A stretch of DNA of 13,820 nt, taken from the NCBI GenBank assembly GCA_900557255.1, contig USSA01000075.1:1-13820 (forward strand), read 5' to 3'. How positions within the stretch are numbered: the stretch's first letter is position 1; the number at the start of each line of letters is the position of its first letter. Below are positions 1 to 8,307 of the stretch, piece after piece. The position numbers and the translations under genes are program-made. The DNA comes from an uncultured Prevotella sp. GTDB taxonomy: Bacteria; Bacteroidota; Bacteroidia; Bacteroidales; Bacteroidaceae. A model generated the notes under the pieces. The model did not search any database, was not told the origin of the DNA, and saw nothing but the letters and a program-made list of their open reading frames with translations.

Positions 1-29
1 ACGAATGTATGTTAAACTTTTAAACGAAA

Positions 30-45
30 CCACTTTTTAAAGTGG
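30..45. promoter_or_regulatory. Perfect 16-nt inverted repeat upstream of the transfer operon
   Basis: CCACTTTTTAAAGTGG reads the same on both strands, with 7-bp arms. It lies 45 nt before the start codon of the 873-residue protein. No run of T follows it on the + strand, so it is a poor intrinsic terminator. It could be an operator or an mRNA leader hairpin. No TAnnTTTG promoter is visible in positions 1-90, so the operon promoter is probably further upstream, outside the window. Confidence 0.35.
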
Positions 46-90
46 ACTCAATTATGGAAGAGGAAAATTTCCTATATAAAATAATAAGGT

Positions 91-2712
91 ATGAGAACCA
101 TAAGAACAAACACAAATCCACGAGCCACGGATGTAGCCCCACAGCTGCAAAGCGTATTGAATGCCAATGGTATGCAAGCCCATATTTCGATGACAGAGAC
201 AGGCATCTATCAGCTTGTAACCATGTCACACAACTCTTCGCAGCCAAGATATTACAATATCAACCAAAAGCAGTTGGAAGCCTTGATGAACGGAGGAACA
301 ACCGTATGGGACAAGAATGCCTACAACACTTTTGTTTCTATTGTGAAGAACGATTATTACATTCCAGGTTCCTTTGTAGCAGCAAGAAATGCCAATTCTC
401 CTGTTAACATGGGATTGAATGGTCATCGACTCAACGTAGGAGAATACGGCTATATGGGCGACCCACGTTTTCGTCCATTTTCAGGGCCAGGTTTTGGCAG
501 ATTCGACAACTCAATCTTTGGAATGTTGTTTGGAAGAGACAGATATCACGTTCGCAGAATCAATGATCGACCTTTCTTTGCCAATAGTGCGCCAGTTGTC
601 ATAGACCGTCCAGATGGTAGATTAAAGCCTGGAGAATTGAAGACAGGAAGCTATGGCTTCTATGACAAAGGTAACCAGCAGCAGGATGCCCTTGCCAACA
701 TGAAGGTAGAAAGCAAGCCTAAGGAGTTGGTGCGTCCTAAAGGACAGGCAGAAAGATTATCAGATATCTATAGCCCAGACTTAACGCTCACCCCAGAGAC
801 CTTTCAGCATTTGCTGGCATCCCATGGTGTAGTGATAGACGAAAAGAACAAGCTCCTCACTATCAAGTCATCTTCTGTAAACAAGGATTGCCAATACAGT
901 CTTACCGATGAAGAAGTAAAGAAATTGATGGCAGAAAAGTTCAAGAACACAGGTAAGAAAAGTAGCACAAAGAACGCAGTAAGCATCGATGAGCGTCTTG
1001 TCATCTTGAACAATGTTATAAAAGCTGACTTTAGCGACAAAATAACTCGTGAACAGCTTAACACCAAGGACTATGTTTCCATTCATCTGACACCAGAGAA
1101 AGAAAAGGAAATCTTTGCAAAGGAAGTTGCATCCCAACACTATACGACAACAACGTCTGACATCATCGACCTACAGAACATGAGAGAGGACTACCATTCG
1201 GGATATATTGACAAATGGAACTCCATCGGAGTCGTGGATGGTAGAACACTCAACCCAAACGAAGGGTTCTATTTACCAGTGAAGGATGGCAGAAGAGTTA
1301 CAGTTGGTGAAATCCAAGCCTATCCTACCCATGATGGAGTGAAACCATCTTTCAGAATGACAGCAGTCATCAATGGGCAGGTCATGAGCCATGAGATTAG
1401 CAAGGAAGACTACTTGAAGTTCATCAATTACGAAGACAAATACCGTCTTCAACTCTTTGACAAAGTGTTTGACGAGGTAAAGATAAAGAATGCGTCCAAC
1501 GGAGAGTTGCAAGATAACGTGAAATCAGGAAACCTCACCACAGCCAATGGAGTTGTTGCCTTAAATGGTGACTACAGCCTTGTCAGTGAAAAGTCCTCAG
1601 CAGTAATCACGAGTGCCACGGCGTGGAAAGATGAGATTTCTGGCAACTATCTGATGAACGTAAGAACCAACAAGGATGTTGGCATGTGGTCTTTCAAGAT
1701 TACTGAAGCTCAGTATAACAACTTCAAATATTCCACAGACGAGGAACGTGCGAAGTTGCTTACCAACATGATTCCACTTACAGACGAGAACAAGGAAAAG
1801 ATGAAGGTGGTGGCAAGCAATACCCTCTATCAGGGTGGTTACACTAGAGGTCAAAATGCCAATATTCCTCCTTCACTTGCAAAAGTGTTGAAAGACTTAA
1901 AGGCAGCAGGACTTGGCTATGAAATCATCACTTCTTCGAACACATCAGAACAAGAGCGTTTCGATGCCATAAAGAAAGGTCTTCAAAAGCTTCAAGACTA
2001 TGGACAGGCAAAGGGAAAGGATGTAAAGATGCCGTCTGACAGCGAGATATGGCAAATGCTCAAAGAGAATCCCGATCCTCACAAACTACCTTCCGTAGAA
2101 ACCAGAACCAAGGAAACTGTTCTCTATGGAAAGGAAGTAATCAACCTCAACGACCTTCGAGAACAAACGAAAATCAACCTTCTTGGCGATGCCAGTATAA
2201 ACGGTGAATCACTCAATAACATCAAGGCGAGCAAAGAATGGAAGCGAAGCGGAGAGCATGGCAGGGCTACAGAAGTCGGAGATATTGCAGTAGAGAGAAT
2301 CAAAGATGCCAATGGCAATGCCGTTGAAGGGAAATACAAGATGACTGCAGTAATAGATGGGAATGTCTTTTCCCATGAGATTACCCAAAAGCAGTATGAC
2401 AAGTTCCTTGCCATCAACGACTATCAAAGAATGAAGCTCTTCGACAAGATTTTTCCAGAGGTAGAGATGAAGACCAAGCCTGAGAGCCGCTTCAATCTTG
2501 GCGCAGCCATCCTTGCAGCAGTCACTGTTGGAGCGGATGTAGTGGCAGGTTTGTCCGCACCACCTCGTCCTCGCCCAGAGATATACGAGTCAGCACCAGT
2601 TTTCCATAAACCAGGTGTCGTATCTCCACAAGCAGTGTCTGCGGCCGTATATGAAAGCTTGGCAGAGCAACCAGGTAGAGGTCAGAACGAAGGTATGGGA
2701 ATGGGAAGATAA
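91..2712 (+). CDS. Large modular repeat protein of a Bacteroidales conjugative operon, function unknown
   Basis: This 873-residue protein is not one I can name. It has no signal peptide and is largely hydrophilic. Two long segments are clearly related: about 366-463 and about 691-792. Both contain a strand with the pattern MTAVI-G followed by SHEI and a Tyr-x-x-Phe helix, and both end in a LFDK(V/I)F-EV motif. A weaker copy lies at about 495-565 (SFKITEAQYNNF). More distant versions of the strand-then-helix unit may occupy about 24-90 and 230-315. A Gly/Phe/Arg-rich stretch (about 105-165) separates the first two units. Near the C-terminus a hydrophobic segment (about 803-821) is followed by a Pro-rich tail. 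It is the first gene visible in a same-strand series ending in the coupling protein, so a role in DNA transfer is inferred from position only. The start is ATG 91; I see no better alternative. Confidence 0.85.
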   Translation: MRTIRTNTNPRATDVAPQLQSVLNANGMQAHISMTETGIYQLVTMSHNSSQPRYYNINQKQLEALMNGGTTVWDKNAYNTFVSIVKNDYYIPGSFVAARNANSPVNMGLNGHRLNVGEYGYMGDPRFRPFSGPGFGRFDNSIFGMLFGRDRYHVRRINDRPFFANSAPVVIDRPDGRLKPGELKTGSYGFYDKGNQQQDALANMKVESKPKELVRPKGQAERLSDIYSPDLTLTPETFQHLLASHGVVIDEKNKLLTIKSSSVNKDCQYSLTDEEVKKLMAEKFKNTGKKSSTKNAVSIDERLVILNNVIKADFSDKITREQLNTKDYVSIHLTPEKEKEIFAKEVASQHYTTTTSDIIDLQNMREDYHSGYIDKWNSIGVVDGRTLNPNEGFYLPVKDGRRVTVGEIQAYPTHDGVKPSFRMTAVINGQVMSHEISKEDYLKFINYEDKYRLQLFDKVFDEVKIKNASNGELQDNVKSGNLTTANGVVALNGDYSLVSEKSSAVITSATAWKDEISGNYLMNVRTNKDVGMWSFKITEAQYNNFKYSTDEERAKLLTNMIPLTDENKEKMKVVASNTLYQGGYTRGQNANIPPSLAKVLKDLKAAGLGYEIITSSNTSEQERFDAIKKGLQKLQDYGQAKGKDVKMPSDSEIWQMLKENPDPHKLPSVETRTKETVLYGKEVINLNDLREQTKINLLGDASINGESLNNIKASKEWKRSGEHGRATEVGDIAVERIKDANGNAVEGKYKMTAVIDGNVFSHEITQKQYDKFLAINDYQRMKLFDKIFPEVEMKTKPESRFNLGAAILAAVTVGADVVAGLSAPPRPRPEIYESAPVFHKPGVVSPQAVSAAVYESLAEQPGRGQNEGMGMGR

Positions 2713-2753
2713 CGCTTCCCATCCCTTTAATAAAATATAAATATACAAGAGAT

Positions 2754-3248
2754 ATGAACAAAACCATATTTATGTTTCGCACGGTTACGTTGCGTCCTCA
2801 TTGGTTTCAATACATAATCAATGAGACAGGTTCTTTGTGCCTCCTTGTTGCTAGTATATGGATATACAAGTTTTGTAGTTTCACCTATCATGAGTGGGCT
2901 ATCTATGCTTGCATCCTGCTATTGTTCCACCTTCTTTTCAAGTTAGTTTATCTTGCAAGAATGGAATATATCATCACAGGAGAACAAATCATTATCCTTC
3001 ATGGGGTGTTCTCCCACTCCACTGATTACGTGGAGCTATACAGAGTTGTTGACTACCAGCAAAGTAGAAGCTTGCCCCAACAACTTTTCGGCTTGAAAAC
3101 CGTCACCATATACTCAGGTGACCGCAATAATGCCAAACTTGACATGATAGGCATCAAGGCTAGCATTGACATTGTTTCGGAGATAAGATGTAGAGTTGAG
3201 TTTAACAAGAAAAACAAAGGAATATATGAAATCACAAATCGTTCGTAA
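2754..3248 (+). CDS. Two-helix membrane protein with a bacterial PH domain (bPH_2/YdbS type)
   Basis: The 164-residue protein has two hydrophobic segments (about 24-42 and 48-68). A short soluble domain of about 90 residues follows. Its pattern YIITGEQIIILHGVFS, then a 'V-LYRVVDY-Q' strand, then FGLKTVTIYSGD, matches the membrane-linked bacterial PH domain (PF03703, as in YdbS/YdbT). In that family the residues after the second helix are 'Y-IT---I----G' and the later 'RI-D' and 'G-G-I-I-T-G' strands. YdbS-type proteins usually occur with cell-envelope genes; here it sits between transfer genes, 41 nt after the large repeat protein and overlapping the next gene by 23 nt. It may be an inner-membrane scaffold of the transfer machine, which is an inference. 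The C-terminal tail (about 150-164) is basic and lies outside the domain. Confidence 0.85.
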   Translation: MNKTIFMFRTVTLRPHWFQYIINETGSLCLLVASIWIYKFCSFTYHEWAIYACILLLFHLLFKLVYLARMEYIITGEQIIILHGVFSHSTDYVELYRVVDYQQSRSLPQQLFGLKTVTIYSGDRNNAKLDMIGIKASIDIVSEIRCRVEFNKKNKGIYEITNRS

Positions 3249-3969
3249 AATTTTGTTCCTCATTTTGCTGGTCATTTTGTACAACGTACAAGTGTTCGGA
3301 CAAGGAGCGTCCTCCTCCAATCCAATTGAATATACAGCCATAGGAGAAGGAGAGGCATTGTTAAGCAAACAAATAAAGCAACAACAACACTGTCTTGATA
3401 CATTGTTTGTTCTCCAGGGAGGCATAGTTTACTCACAAACGAAGATGAAGAATTGGGAGCAAAAGTATAATTCTTATTTAAAGACAGCACAAGGATTTGC
3501 TTCTTCCATCAAGGCTGCAACAACCTTATATGCAGAAGGGATGCAAACCCTCTCCGCCTTATGGGAGATAAAAACAGCTTGCAAGCTCAATCCACAAGGA
3601 ATAGCTTCATCGATTTCCATGAACAACCTATATGCTGAAACAGCCGTGGAATTGGTGAAAACCTATAGGTTGCTAAAGAAAGTAGTGGCAGGAGAAGGCG
3701 AAGGCCATATGCTCAATGGAGCAGAAAGAACAAAAATATTATGGCAACTGAATAGCGAGATTGAACAGCTCAACAAGAAGTTCCGAGCCTTGGCACTAAG
3801 CATCAGCCTCTATTCCTTCGAGGATGTTTGGAATCGTGCCATTGCAGGAAAGATACAAAAAAGCAATAAGACACTTGCCGAGGAAGCCAGAAAAAGGCAG
3901 TCTCGCGCCATGAAAATAGTAGCCAAGTTCTATAAAGAACGACAAAACAGCAAACCTTGGGGATGGTAA
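3226..3969 (+). CDS. Exported helical conjugation-operon protein, possibly VirB5/TrbJ-like
   Basis: With ATG 3226 the product is 247 residues and begins with a classic signal peptide: basic MKSQIVRK, a hydrophobic core ILFLILLVILYNVQ, and a probable cut after VFG (residue 25), leaving a mature N-terminal Gln. An upstream in-frame TTG at 3196 would add ten charged residues and bury the signal, so I prefer the ATG. The rest is mainly helical and rich in Lys, Glu, Gln and Ala, with likely coiled-coil stretches and a basic C-terminus ending in Trp-Gly-Trp. The start overlaps the end of the PH-domain gene by 23 nt, which suggests coupled translation. Length, export and helical make-up resemble pilus-tip or TrbJ/VirB5 proteins, but I see no diagnostic motif. 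The name is therefore tentative. Confidence 0.8.
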   Translation: MKSQIVRKILFLILLVILYNVQVFGQGASSSNPIEYTAIGEGEALLSKQIKQQQHCLDTLFVLQGGIVYSQTKMKNWEQKYNSYLKTAQGFASSIKAATTLYAEGMQTLSALWEIKTACKLNPQGIASSISMNNLYAETAVELVKTYRLLKKVVAGEGEGHMLNGAERTKILWQLNSEIEQLNKKFRALALSISLYSFEDVWNRAIAGKIQKSNKTLAEEARKRQSRAMKIVAKFYKERQNSKPWGW

Positions 3970-3988
3970 AACAAAAAAAAGCATCATT

Positions 3989-4702
3989 ATGAAGAAAAGT
4001 AATATTCTAATATTAGCAGTCACTGCATTTTTTATGTTCCCCGATCCTGCCCATTCACAAAATGGTCCGGATCCAGTGAGAGCAGGAATGTTCAAGCTGT
4101 ATGCCAAGACTGCAACCAAAGCCTTAGTTGCACAAGATGCTGTTTTGACTTTGAACGCTGGCGAACATATCATGTCCAAGGAAGAGGTGGACAAGATTAA
4201 TAATTTTCAAAATCAGTTCAACAAATACTTGACAAGCTTCGATGACATTCTCACTATAGCAGCAGAGATTTACGCCATCTATTTTGAGGTTGACCACGCT
4301 GTAAAGAACATCAAGGAATTGAAATCCTTTACGTTCTCTTGTCCAGCTAACACCCTTGCCGTTGCCTTGTCAAAATCAAGAAGCCATATCTACAGCGACA
4401 TCATAGACAACGGCATCCAGATAGCTGCAGATGTAGAAAAGCTTCTTCCTATCAGCAAGGACGAGGACAAGAACAGCAAGATGACAGAAAAAGAAAGAAT
4501 TGACTGCATTAGCAGAGTCAGAAAAAGCCTTCAGAGCATGAATTATAAGATAAGAAAGCTGAATCGCCTCTTGCGCTATACAACCCTTATGGATTCATGG
4601 TATGAACTGAGAGGAAAATATTATAAACCAAAGAGCATGTACACCATCAGCACAGAATGCCAAAAGAGATGGGCAAGAAAGGCTCGTGGTGTAATGAATT
4701 AG
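3989..4702 (+). CDS. Second exported helical conjugation-operon protein, possibly VirB5/TrbJ-like
   Basis: This 237-residue protein starts with a signal peptide (MKKSN, hydrophobic core ILILAVTAFFMF, likely cleavage after AHS at residue 23, mature start Gln). The mature part is helical. It includes an amphipathic stretch at about 65-110 (FNKYLTSFDDILTIAAEIY) and a strongly basic C-terminal third. Three mature-chain cysteines (in SCPANT, IDCIS and TECQK) could matter for disulfides in the periplasm. It lies 19 nt after a gene of the same size and layout and 16 nt before the coupling protein. The pair may be distant paralogues or partners in one periplasmic assembly. No family motif is recognised, so the transfer role rests on operon position and export. 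Confidence 0.8.
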   Translation: MKKSNILILAVTAFFMFPDPAHSQNGPDPVRAGMFKLYAKTATKALVAQDAVLTLNAGEHIMSKEEVDKINNFQNQFNKYLTSFDDILTIAAEIYAIYFEVDHAVKNIKELKSFTFSCPANTLAVALSKSRSHIYSDIIDNGIQIAADVEKLLPISKDEDKNSKMTEKERIDCISRVRKSLQSMNYKIRKLNRLLRYTTLMDSWYELRGKYYKPKSMYTISTECQKRWARKARGVMN

Positions 4703-4718
4703 AAATAAGAACAAAACA

Positions 4719-6926
4719 ATGGAAGAATCGAAAGAACTTCAAGGTCTCTACACCCTATTTCGAGTAGCCATCTACGTATCGTTGGTGTTAGAGTTTTTTA
4801 TGTATGCCCTCGATCCATCCGCTTTGGATTTCTTGGGAGGTCTCATTACAGACATTCATTCTCGTCTTCACAGAATGTCTGTATATCAGTATTTGCCTTT
4901 CAGTAAACTGGTGACCGTAATGTTGGTCATCATCACCTGTATAGGAACAAAGAACAAGAAGCAGTTGGAGTTTGATGCCAGAAAGATGGTCTTTTGGCCA
5001 ATATCCATAGGATTGTTACTTGTTACTCTATCTGTATTCTTATATAACTGGGATTTGCATAGTAGAATTTGGATTCTCAAAACAAACATTTGGTTCTACA
5101 TGGCAGCATCCATCATAGGAACAGTGCTCATTCATGTTGCACTTGACAATGTTTCCAAATACTTCAGGGATGGTATGTTGAAAGACCGCTTCAACTTCGA
5201 GAACGAGAGTTTCGAGCAAGCAGAAGAATTGGTGGAGAACAAGTATTCCGTAAACATACCTATGCGCTACTACTACCGAGGCAAGTTTCGCCATGGATGG
5301 ATAAACATCATCAATCCCTTCAGAGGAACATGGGTAGTAGGTACACCAGGTAGTGGTAAGACATTCTCTGTGATAGAACCATATATAAGACAACACTCCA
5401 AGAAAGGCTTTGCCATGGTAGTATATGACTACAAGTTCCCTACCCTAGCAACCAAGCTCTATTACCATTACAGGAAGAACCAAGCTGCCGGAAACACTCC
5501 TGCGAACTGTAAGTTCAACATTATTAACTTCGTCAATGTAGAGTATTCCAGAAGAGTAAATCCTATTCAGCAAAAGTACATCAGCAACTTGGCTGCTGCA
5601 ATGGAAACAGCCGAGACTTTGGTAGAATCCTTGCAAAAAGGACAAAAGGGAGGCGGCGGTAGTGATGACTTCTTCCAGAAGTCTGCAACCAACTTCCTCG
5701 CCGCTTGCATTTACTTCTTTGTGAACTACAACAAAGTGCCTTATGATAAAGATGGAAATATCCTTGATGCCCAATACGAGCAAGTTGAAGGAACATTCCA
5801 TCAACGACTCACAGGTAGGGTCTATGCAAAAGGATGTCTGGGACAAGCAGACAAACTTGTGGAGCCAGCCTATTGGAAAGGGCAATACTCCGACATGCCT
5901 CATGTCCTATCCTTCCTCAACCACGACTACAAGGAAATCTTTGAGGTGTTGAATACAGATACAGAGGTGGCACCACTTCTTGGTCCGTTCCAAACAGCCT
6001 TTGAGAACAAGGCCATGGAACAGTTGGAAGGTATGATTGGTACACTTCGAGTTCAAATCTCTCGATTGGCCACAAAAGAAAGCTATTGGGTATTCAGCGG
6101 CGATGATTTTGAGCTAAAAGTATCAGACCCTAAGAGTCCAAGCTACCTTCTCATAGCCAATGACCCAGAAATGGAATCCATCGTGGGAGCATTGAACGCA
6201 TTGATTCTGAACCGTCTTGTAACACGAGTGAACAGTGGACAGGGCAAGAATGTTCCTGTTAGTATCATCGTAGATGAGCTGCCAACCTTATATTTCCATA
6301 AGATAGACCGTCTGATAGGAACTGCCCGAAGCAACAAGGTAGCAGTGACATTAGGTTTCCAGGAACTTCCACAGCTTGAAGCTGACTATAGTAAGGTAGG
6401 AAAAGATAAGATTATCACTACCGTTGGTAATGTAATCAGTGGTTCTGCGAGAAGTAAAGATACCTTAGACTGGCTGTCCGGAGATATTTTCGGAAAGGTG
6501 GTACAGTTGAAGAAAGGTATCACCATTGACCGAGACAGGACATCCATCAATCTCAATGAGAATATGGATAGCCTGGTTCCTGCCTCCAAAATTTCAGATA
6601 TGGCATCTGGATGGATTTGCGGTCAGACAGCTAGAGACTTCACTGTTACAAAGACAGGTAGAAAGGGGGCCATGGATATCCAGAAAGCTGAGGAGTTCAA
6701 GACTTCCAAGTTCTTCTGCAAGACCAACTTCGACATGGACGAGATAAAGAAAGAGGAAGCAGACTATGCAAACTATCCTCTTCCGAAGTTCTATGTATTT
6801 GAATCTCCTGATGCCAAGGAGCGAATGCTCTCACAAAACTTCAGTAGAATCAACCAAGAAGTTGATGATATGATAAAGCATATCCAGACAGAATGCAAAA
6901 AAGAAAGTAAAACAAATAAAAAATAG
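4719..6926 (+). CDS. VirD4/TraG/MobC-type conjugative coupling protein (membrane-bound DNA-transfer ATPase)
   Basis: The 735-residue protein should link the relaxase-DNA complex to the type IV secretion channel and use ATP to move DNA. The N-terminal 145 residues carry about four hydrophobic segments (about 11-30, 60-76, 91-109, 124-143). Walker A is GTPGSGKT at 208-215, preceded by the Bacteroidales-typical NIINPFRGT. Walker B is VSIIVDELP at 514-522, with Asp519 and Glu520 as the acidic pair. A later TARSNKVAVTLGFQELPQL (about 535-553) is the sensor-like motif seen after Walker B in TraG/VirD4 ATPases. An insert rich in Gly (about 309-315) falls between the Walker motifs. The C-terminus is Lys-rich. 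Bacteroides elements often call this protein MobC. All key motifs are intact, so it should be functional. The next gene begins 7 nt downstream. Confidence 0.95.
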   Translation: MEESKELQGLYTLFRVAIYVSLVLEFFMYALDPSALDFLGGLITDIHSRLHRMSVYQYLPFSKLVTVMLVIITCIGTKNKKQLEFDARKMVFWPISIGLLLVTLSVFLYNWDLHSRIWILKTNIWFYMAASIIGTVLIHVALDNVSKYFRDGMLKDRFNFENESFEQAEELVENKYSVNIPMRYYYRGKFRHGWINIINPFRGTWVVGTPGSGKTFSVIEPYIRQHSKKGFAMVVYDYKFPTLATKLYYHYRKNQAAGNTPANCKFNIINFVNVEYSRRVNPIQQKYISNLAAAMETAETLVESLQKGQKGGGGSDDFFQKSATNFLAACIYFFVNYNKVPYDKDGNILDAQYEQVEGTFHQRLTGRVYAKGCLGQADKLVEPAYWKGQYSDMPHVLSFLNHDYKEIFEVLNTDTEVAPLLGPFQTAFENKAMEQLEGMIGTLRVQISRLATKESYWVFSGDDFELKVSDPKSPSYLLIANDPEMESIVGALNALILNRLVTRVNSGQGKNVPVSIIVDELPTLYFHKIDRLIGTARSNKVAVTLGFQELPQLEADYSKVGKDKIITTVGNVISGSARSKDTLDWLSGDIFGKVVQLKKGITIDRDRTSINLNENMDSLVPASKISDMASGWICGQTARDFTVTKTGRKGAMDIQKAEEFKTSKFFCKTNFDMDEIKKEEADYANYPLPKFYVFESPDAKERMLSQNFSRINQEVDDMIKHIQTECKKESKTNKK

Positions 6927-6933
6927 AAAGAGT

Positions 6934-7314
6934 ATGAAGAAGTATGATTTATATATTTTTTTCTTAGGTCTCATCACTGGTATATTCCTAACAGTTATAA
7001 TTGCTATTTGTTATAACAATTATTACAATCAAGAAAGTTCAGACATCACCTTCTTTGAAAAACCAAAAGATTTTATCCCCATGAAAGAAATAGAGGTTTT
7101 TCAAGTTTTGGATGACAGTATAGCTTTGGCTAAATGCAATGACTTTGGTAGCGGTCATTATGGAACAGTTTTCCTAATAAAAGGCAATGAGAACTTATAC
7201 GACGACCAAAAAATTGATTTGAGTCATTTTAGTGTTCAACAGATAGGAATATATCGCTATGAAACTCGTGATGATTTAGAAAAGGCTGTTCCTTTCATAG
7301 AAATTAAAAAATAA
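6934..7314 (+). CDS. Small single-pass membrane protein of the transfer operon, unknown
   Basis: The product is 126 residues. A single hydrophobic helix (about 6-26, LYIFFLGLITGIFLTVIIAI) follows the short basic start MKKYD, so it is either an uncleaved membrane anchor or a signal. The remaining hundred residues are polar, with beta-like patches such as IEVFQVLDDSIALAKCN and a Phe-Leu-Ile-Lys-Gly strand. I do not recognise the family. It follows the coupling-protein gene by 7 nt with a purine-rich AGAAAGAG just before the ATG, so it is very probably translated from the same mRNA. Small membrane-anchored proteins at this place can serve as exclusion factors or accessory lipoprotein-like parts, but nothing in the sequence decides this. 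Local base composition is more A+T-rich than in the coupling gene. Confidence 0.7.
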   Translation: MKKYDLYIFFLGLITGIFLTVIIAICYNNYYNQESSDITFFEKPKDFIPMKEIEVFQVLDDSIALAKCNDFGSGHYGTVFLIKGNENLYDDQKIDLSHFSVQQIGIYRYETRDDLEKAVPFIEIKK

Positions 7315-7335
7315 TATTTACAGACTAGCAGCTTT

Positions 7336-7614
7336 ATGGAAACAAGATTTAGAGAAAATGAATATTCTGGTGGTATTAAAGAAATGCGTTCCACTGATTA
7401 TCGTGACGTTGCACAAGAAAAAAAGACGAATGCAATCGTTACTTATCGTAAGAAATATCTTATGTTATCCAAAGAAAGTGTGGCAAATATCATCTTGCAA
7501 GAAGGACATTTGTATGGAAGTGCCCTATTGAAAGCGTGCCAAAAGAATGGTAATCCTTCTATGTGCAAAGAGGCTCAGATTATTTTTTCCGATGATATAA
7601 TCTGTTGGCTATAA
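7336..7614 (+). CDS. Small hypothetical protein, last gene of the transfer operon
   Basis: A 92-residue soluble protein of unknown family. The first half is charged (repeated Arg, Glu and Lys, including YRDVAQEKKTNAIVTYRKKY). The second half looks like a helix (SKESVANIILQEG) followed by a Cys-containing segment (two cysteines within KACQKNGNPSMCKEA) and a hydrophobic end, ICWL. The gene starts 21 nt after the preceding stop and ends 15 nt before a strong terminator. That position supports it as a genuine final cistron. The paired cysteines suggest a small fold or metal site, but with only two Cys and one His in the chain this is speculative. No function is assigned. Confidence 0.6.
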   Translation: METRFRENEYSGGIKEMRSTDYRDVAQEKKTNAIVTYRKKYLMLSKESVANIILQEGHLYGSALLKACQKNGNPSMCKEAQIIFSDDIICWL

Positions 7615-7628
7615 TATAAGGTTCAACG

Positions 7629-7658
7629 CTCCTGGTTCGAAAGAATCAGGAGTTTTTT
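7629..7658 (+). terminator. Strong intrinsic terminator closing the transfer operon
   Basis: CTCCTGGTTC pairs with GAATCAGGAG (10 bp including one G-T wobble) around a GAAA tetraloop and is followed at once by TTTTTT (7653-7658). It lies 15 nt after the stop of the 92-residue gene and should insulate the cargo genes downstream. Confidence 0.93.
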
Positions 7659-7686
7659 GTTTGTAAGCCATAAAAACTCATAAAAG

Positions 7687-7718
7687 TTTGGAGATTAGAA
7701 TTATTTGTCGTACTTTTG
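7687..7718 (+). promoter_or_regulatory. Bacteroidota-type promoter for the Panacea TA locus
   Basis: TTTG at 7687-7690 and TACTTTTG at 7711-7718 match the Bacteroides -33 and -7 elements (TTTG / TAnnTTTG) with a 20-nt spacer. Transcription should start about 7 nt later, giving a leader of roughly 18 nt before ATG 7744. Confidence 0.85.
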
Positions 7719-7726
7719 CAGCGGAA

Positions 7727-7738
7727 TATAACGTTATA
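7727..7738. promoter_or_regulatory. Candidate operator palindrome at the Panacea transcription start
   Basis: TATAACGTTATA is a perfect 12-nt palindrome placed at the predicted start of transcription and six nt before the first codon. A protein bound here would block initiation, as expected for an autoregulated toxin-antitoxin operon. The same half-site recurs at the hipBA promoter. Confidence 0.45.
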
Positions 7739-7743
7739 ACAAT

Positions 7744-8307
7744 ATGAAATCACAGGAGCAGATAAACAAGATAGAAGCGGTTGTGTTGTATATATTGCAG
7801 CACTTCAAGGAAGGTTTGGACTATATCAAGCTGTTTAAAATCATGTATTTTGCACAACGTGAGTATTTGGCGACCTACGGTTTGACGATTGCCGAGGACA
7901 CTTTTAAGGCACGTCAGTTAGGGCCTGTTCCGTCGCTCACCTACAAGGTGGTGAAGATGGCGGAGAACGGTGACGAATCGGCAGACCTCAAAGGCTTCAC
8001 TTCTTCTATTCGAGTGGACGAGAACCAAAATGTTTATGCCACGGCGGCACCAGATATGGACTATATAGCCGATATGGAAAAAGAGGAATTGGACAAGACG
8101 ATAGCCAAGTACGGCAACGTTGACTCAAAACAACTTTCGGAGATGTCGCACGACGATGCCTACAAAGCAGTGTGCGAGCGAATGAAAGACGATCCACAGA
8201 AAGATGTGCTTACGCTTATTGACATAGCACGTGCCGGCGGTGCGACGGATGCGATGGTAAACCACATTCGCCAAGTGCAGATTATTAAGGAATCGATGGA
8301 ATGTTGA
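7744..8307 (+). CDS. Panacea-domain (SocA-like/DUF4065) antitoxin
   Basis: The 187-residue protein carries the Panacea domain found in SocA and in many hybrid toxin-antitoxin pairs, where it neutralises a variety of unrelated toxins. The defining features are visible. KLFKIMYFAQ at 29-38 matches the 'KL-K--Y-A' helix. FKARQLGPV at 54-62 matches the conserved 'F-A---GPV' turn. SHDDAYK occurs at about 135-141, where the family has a 'SH---W/Y' motif. A C-terminal extension (about 150-187) is helical. The gene has its own promoter and ends within the first codons of the next gene (7-nt overlap), the usual antitoxin-toxin coupling. Codons are more G/C-rich than in the transfer operon, hinting at a separate origin. 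The antitoxin role is by family and context. Confidence 0.88.
   Translation: MKSQEQINKIEAVVLYILQHFKEGLDYIKLFKIMYFAQREYLATYGLTIAEDTFKARQLGPVPSLTYKVVKMAENGDESADLKGFTSSIRVDENQNVYATAAPDMDYIADMEKEELDKTIAKYGNVDSKQLSEMSHDDAYKAVCERMKDDPQKDVLTLIDIARAGGATDAMVNHIRQVQIIKESMEC

Noticed and set aside
42..407. 121-codon open frame at the left edge
   Set aside because: It overlaps the strongly coding 873-residue gene in another frame and is rich in Cys and His without a domain pattern.
3196..3225. Upstream TTG start for the first exported protein
   Set aside because: It would place ten charged residues before a textbook signal peptide; ATG 3226 fits better.
6526..6747. Extra + strand frame inside the coupling protein gene
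   Set aside because: It lies wholly in the conserved ATPase coding region and shows no own start signal or motif.
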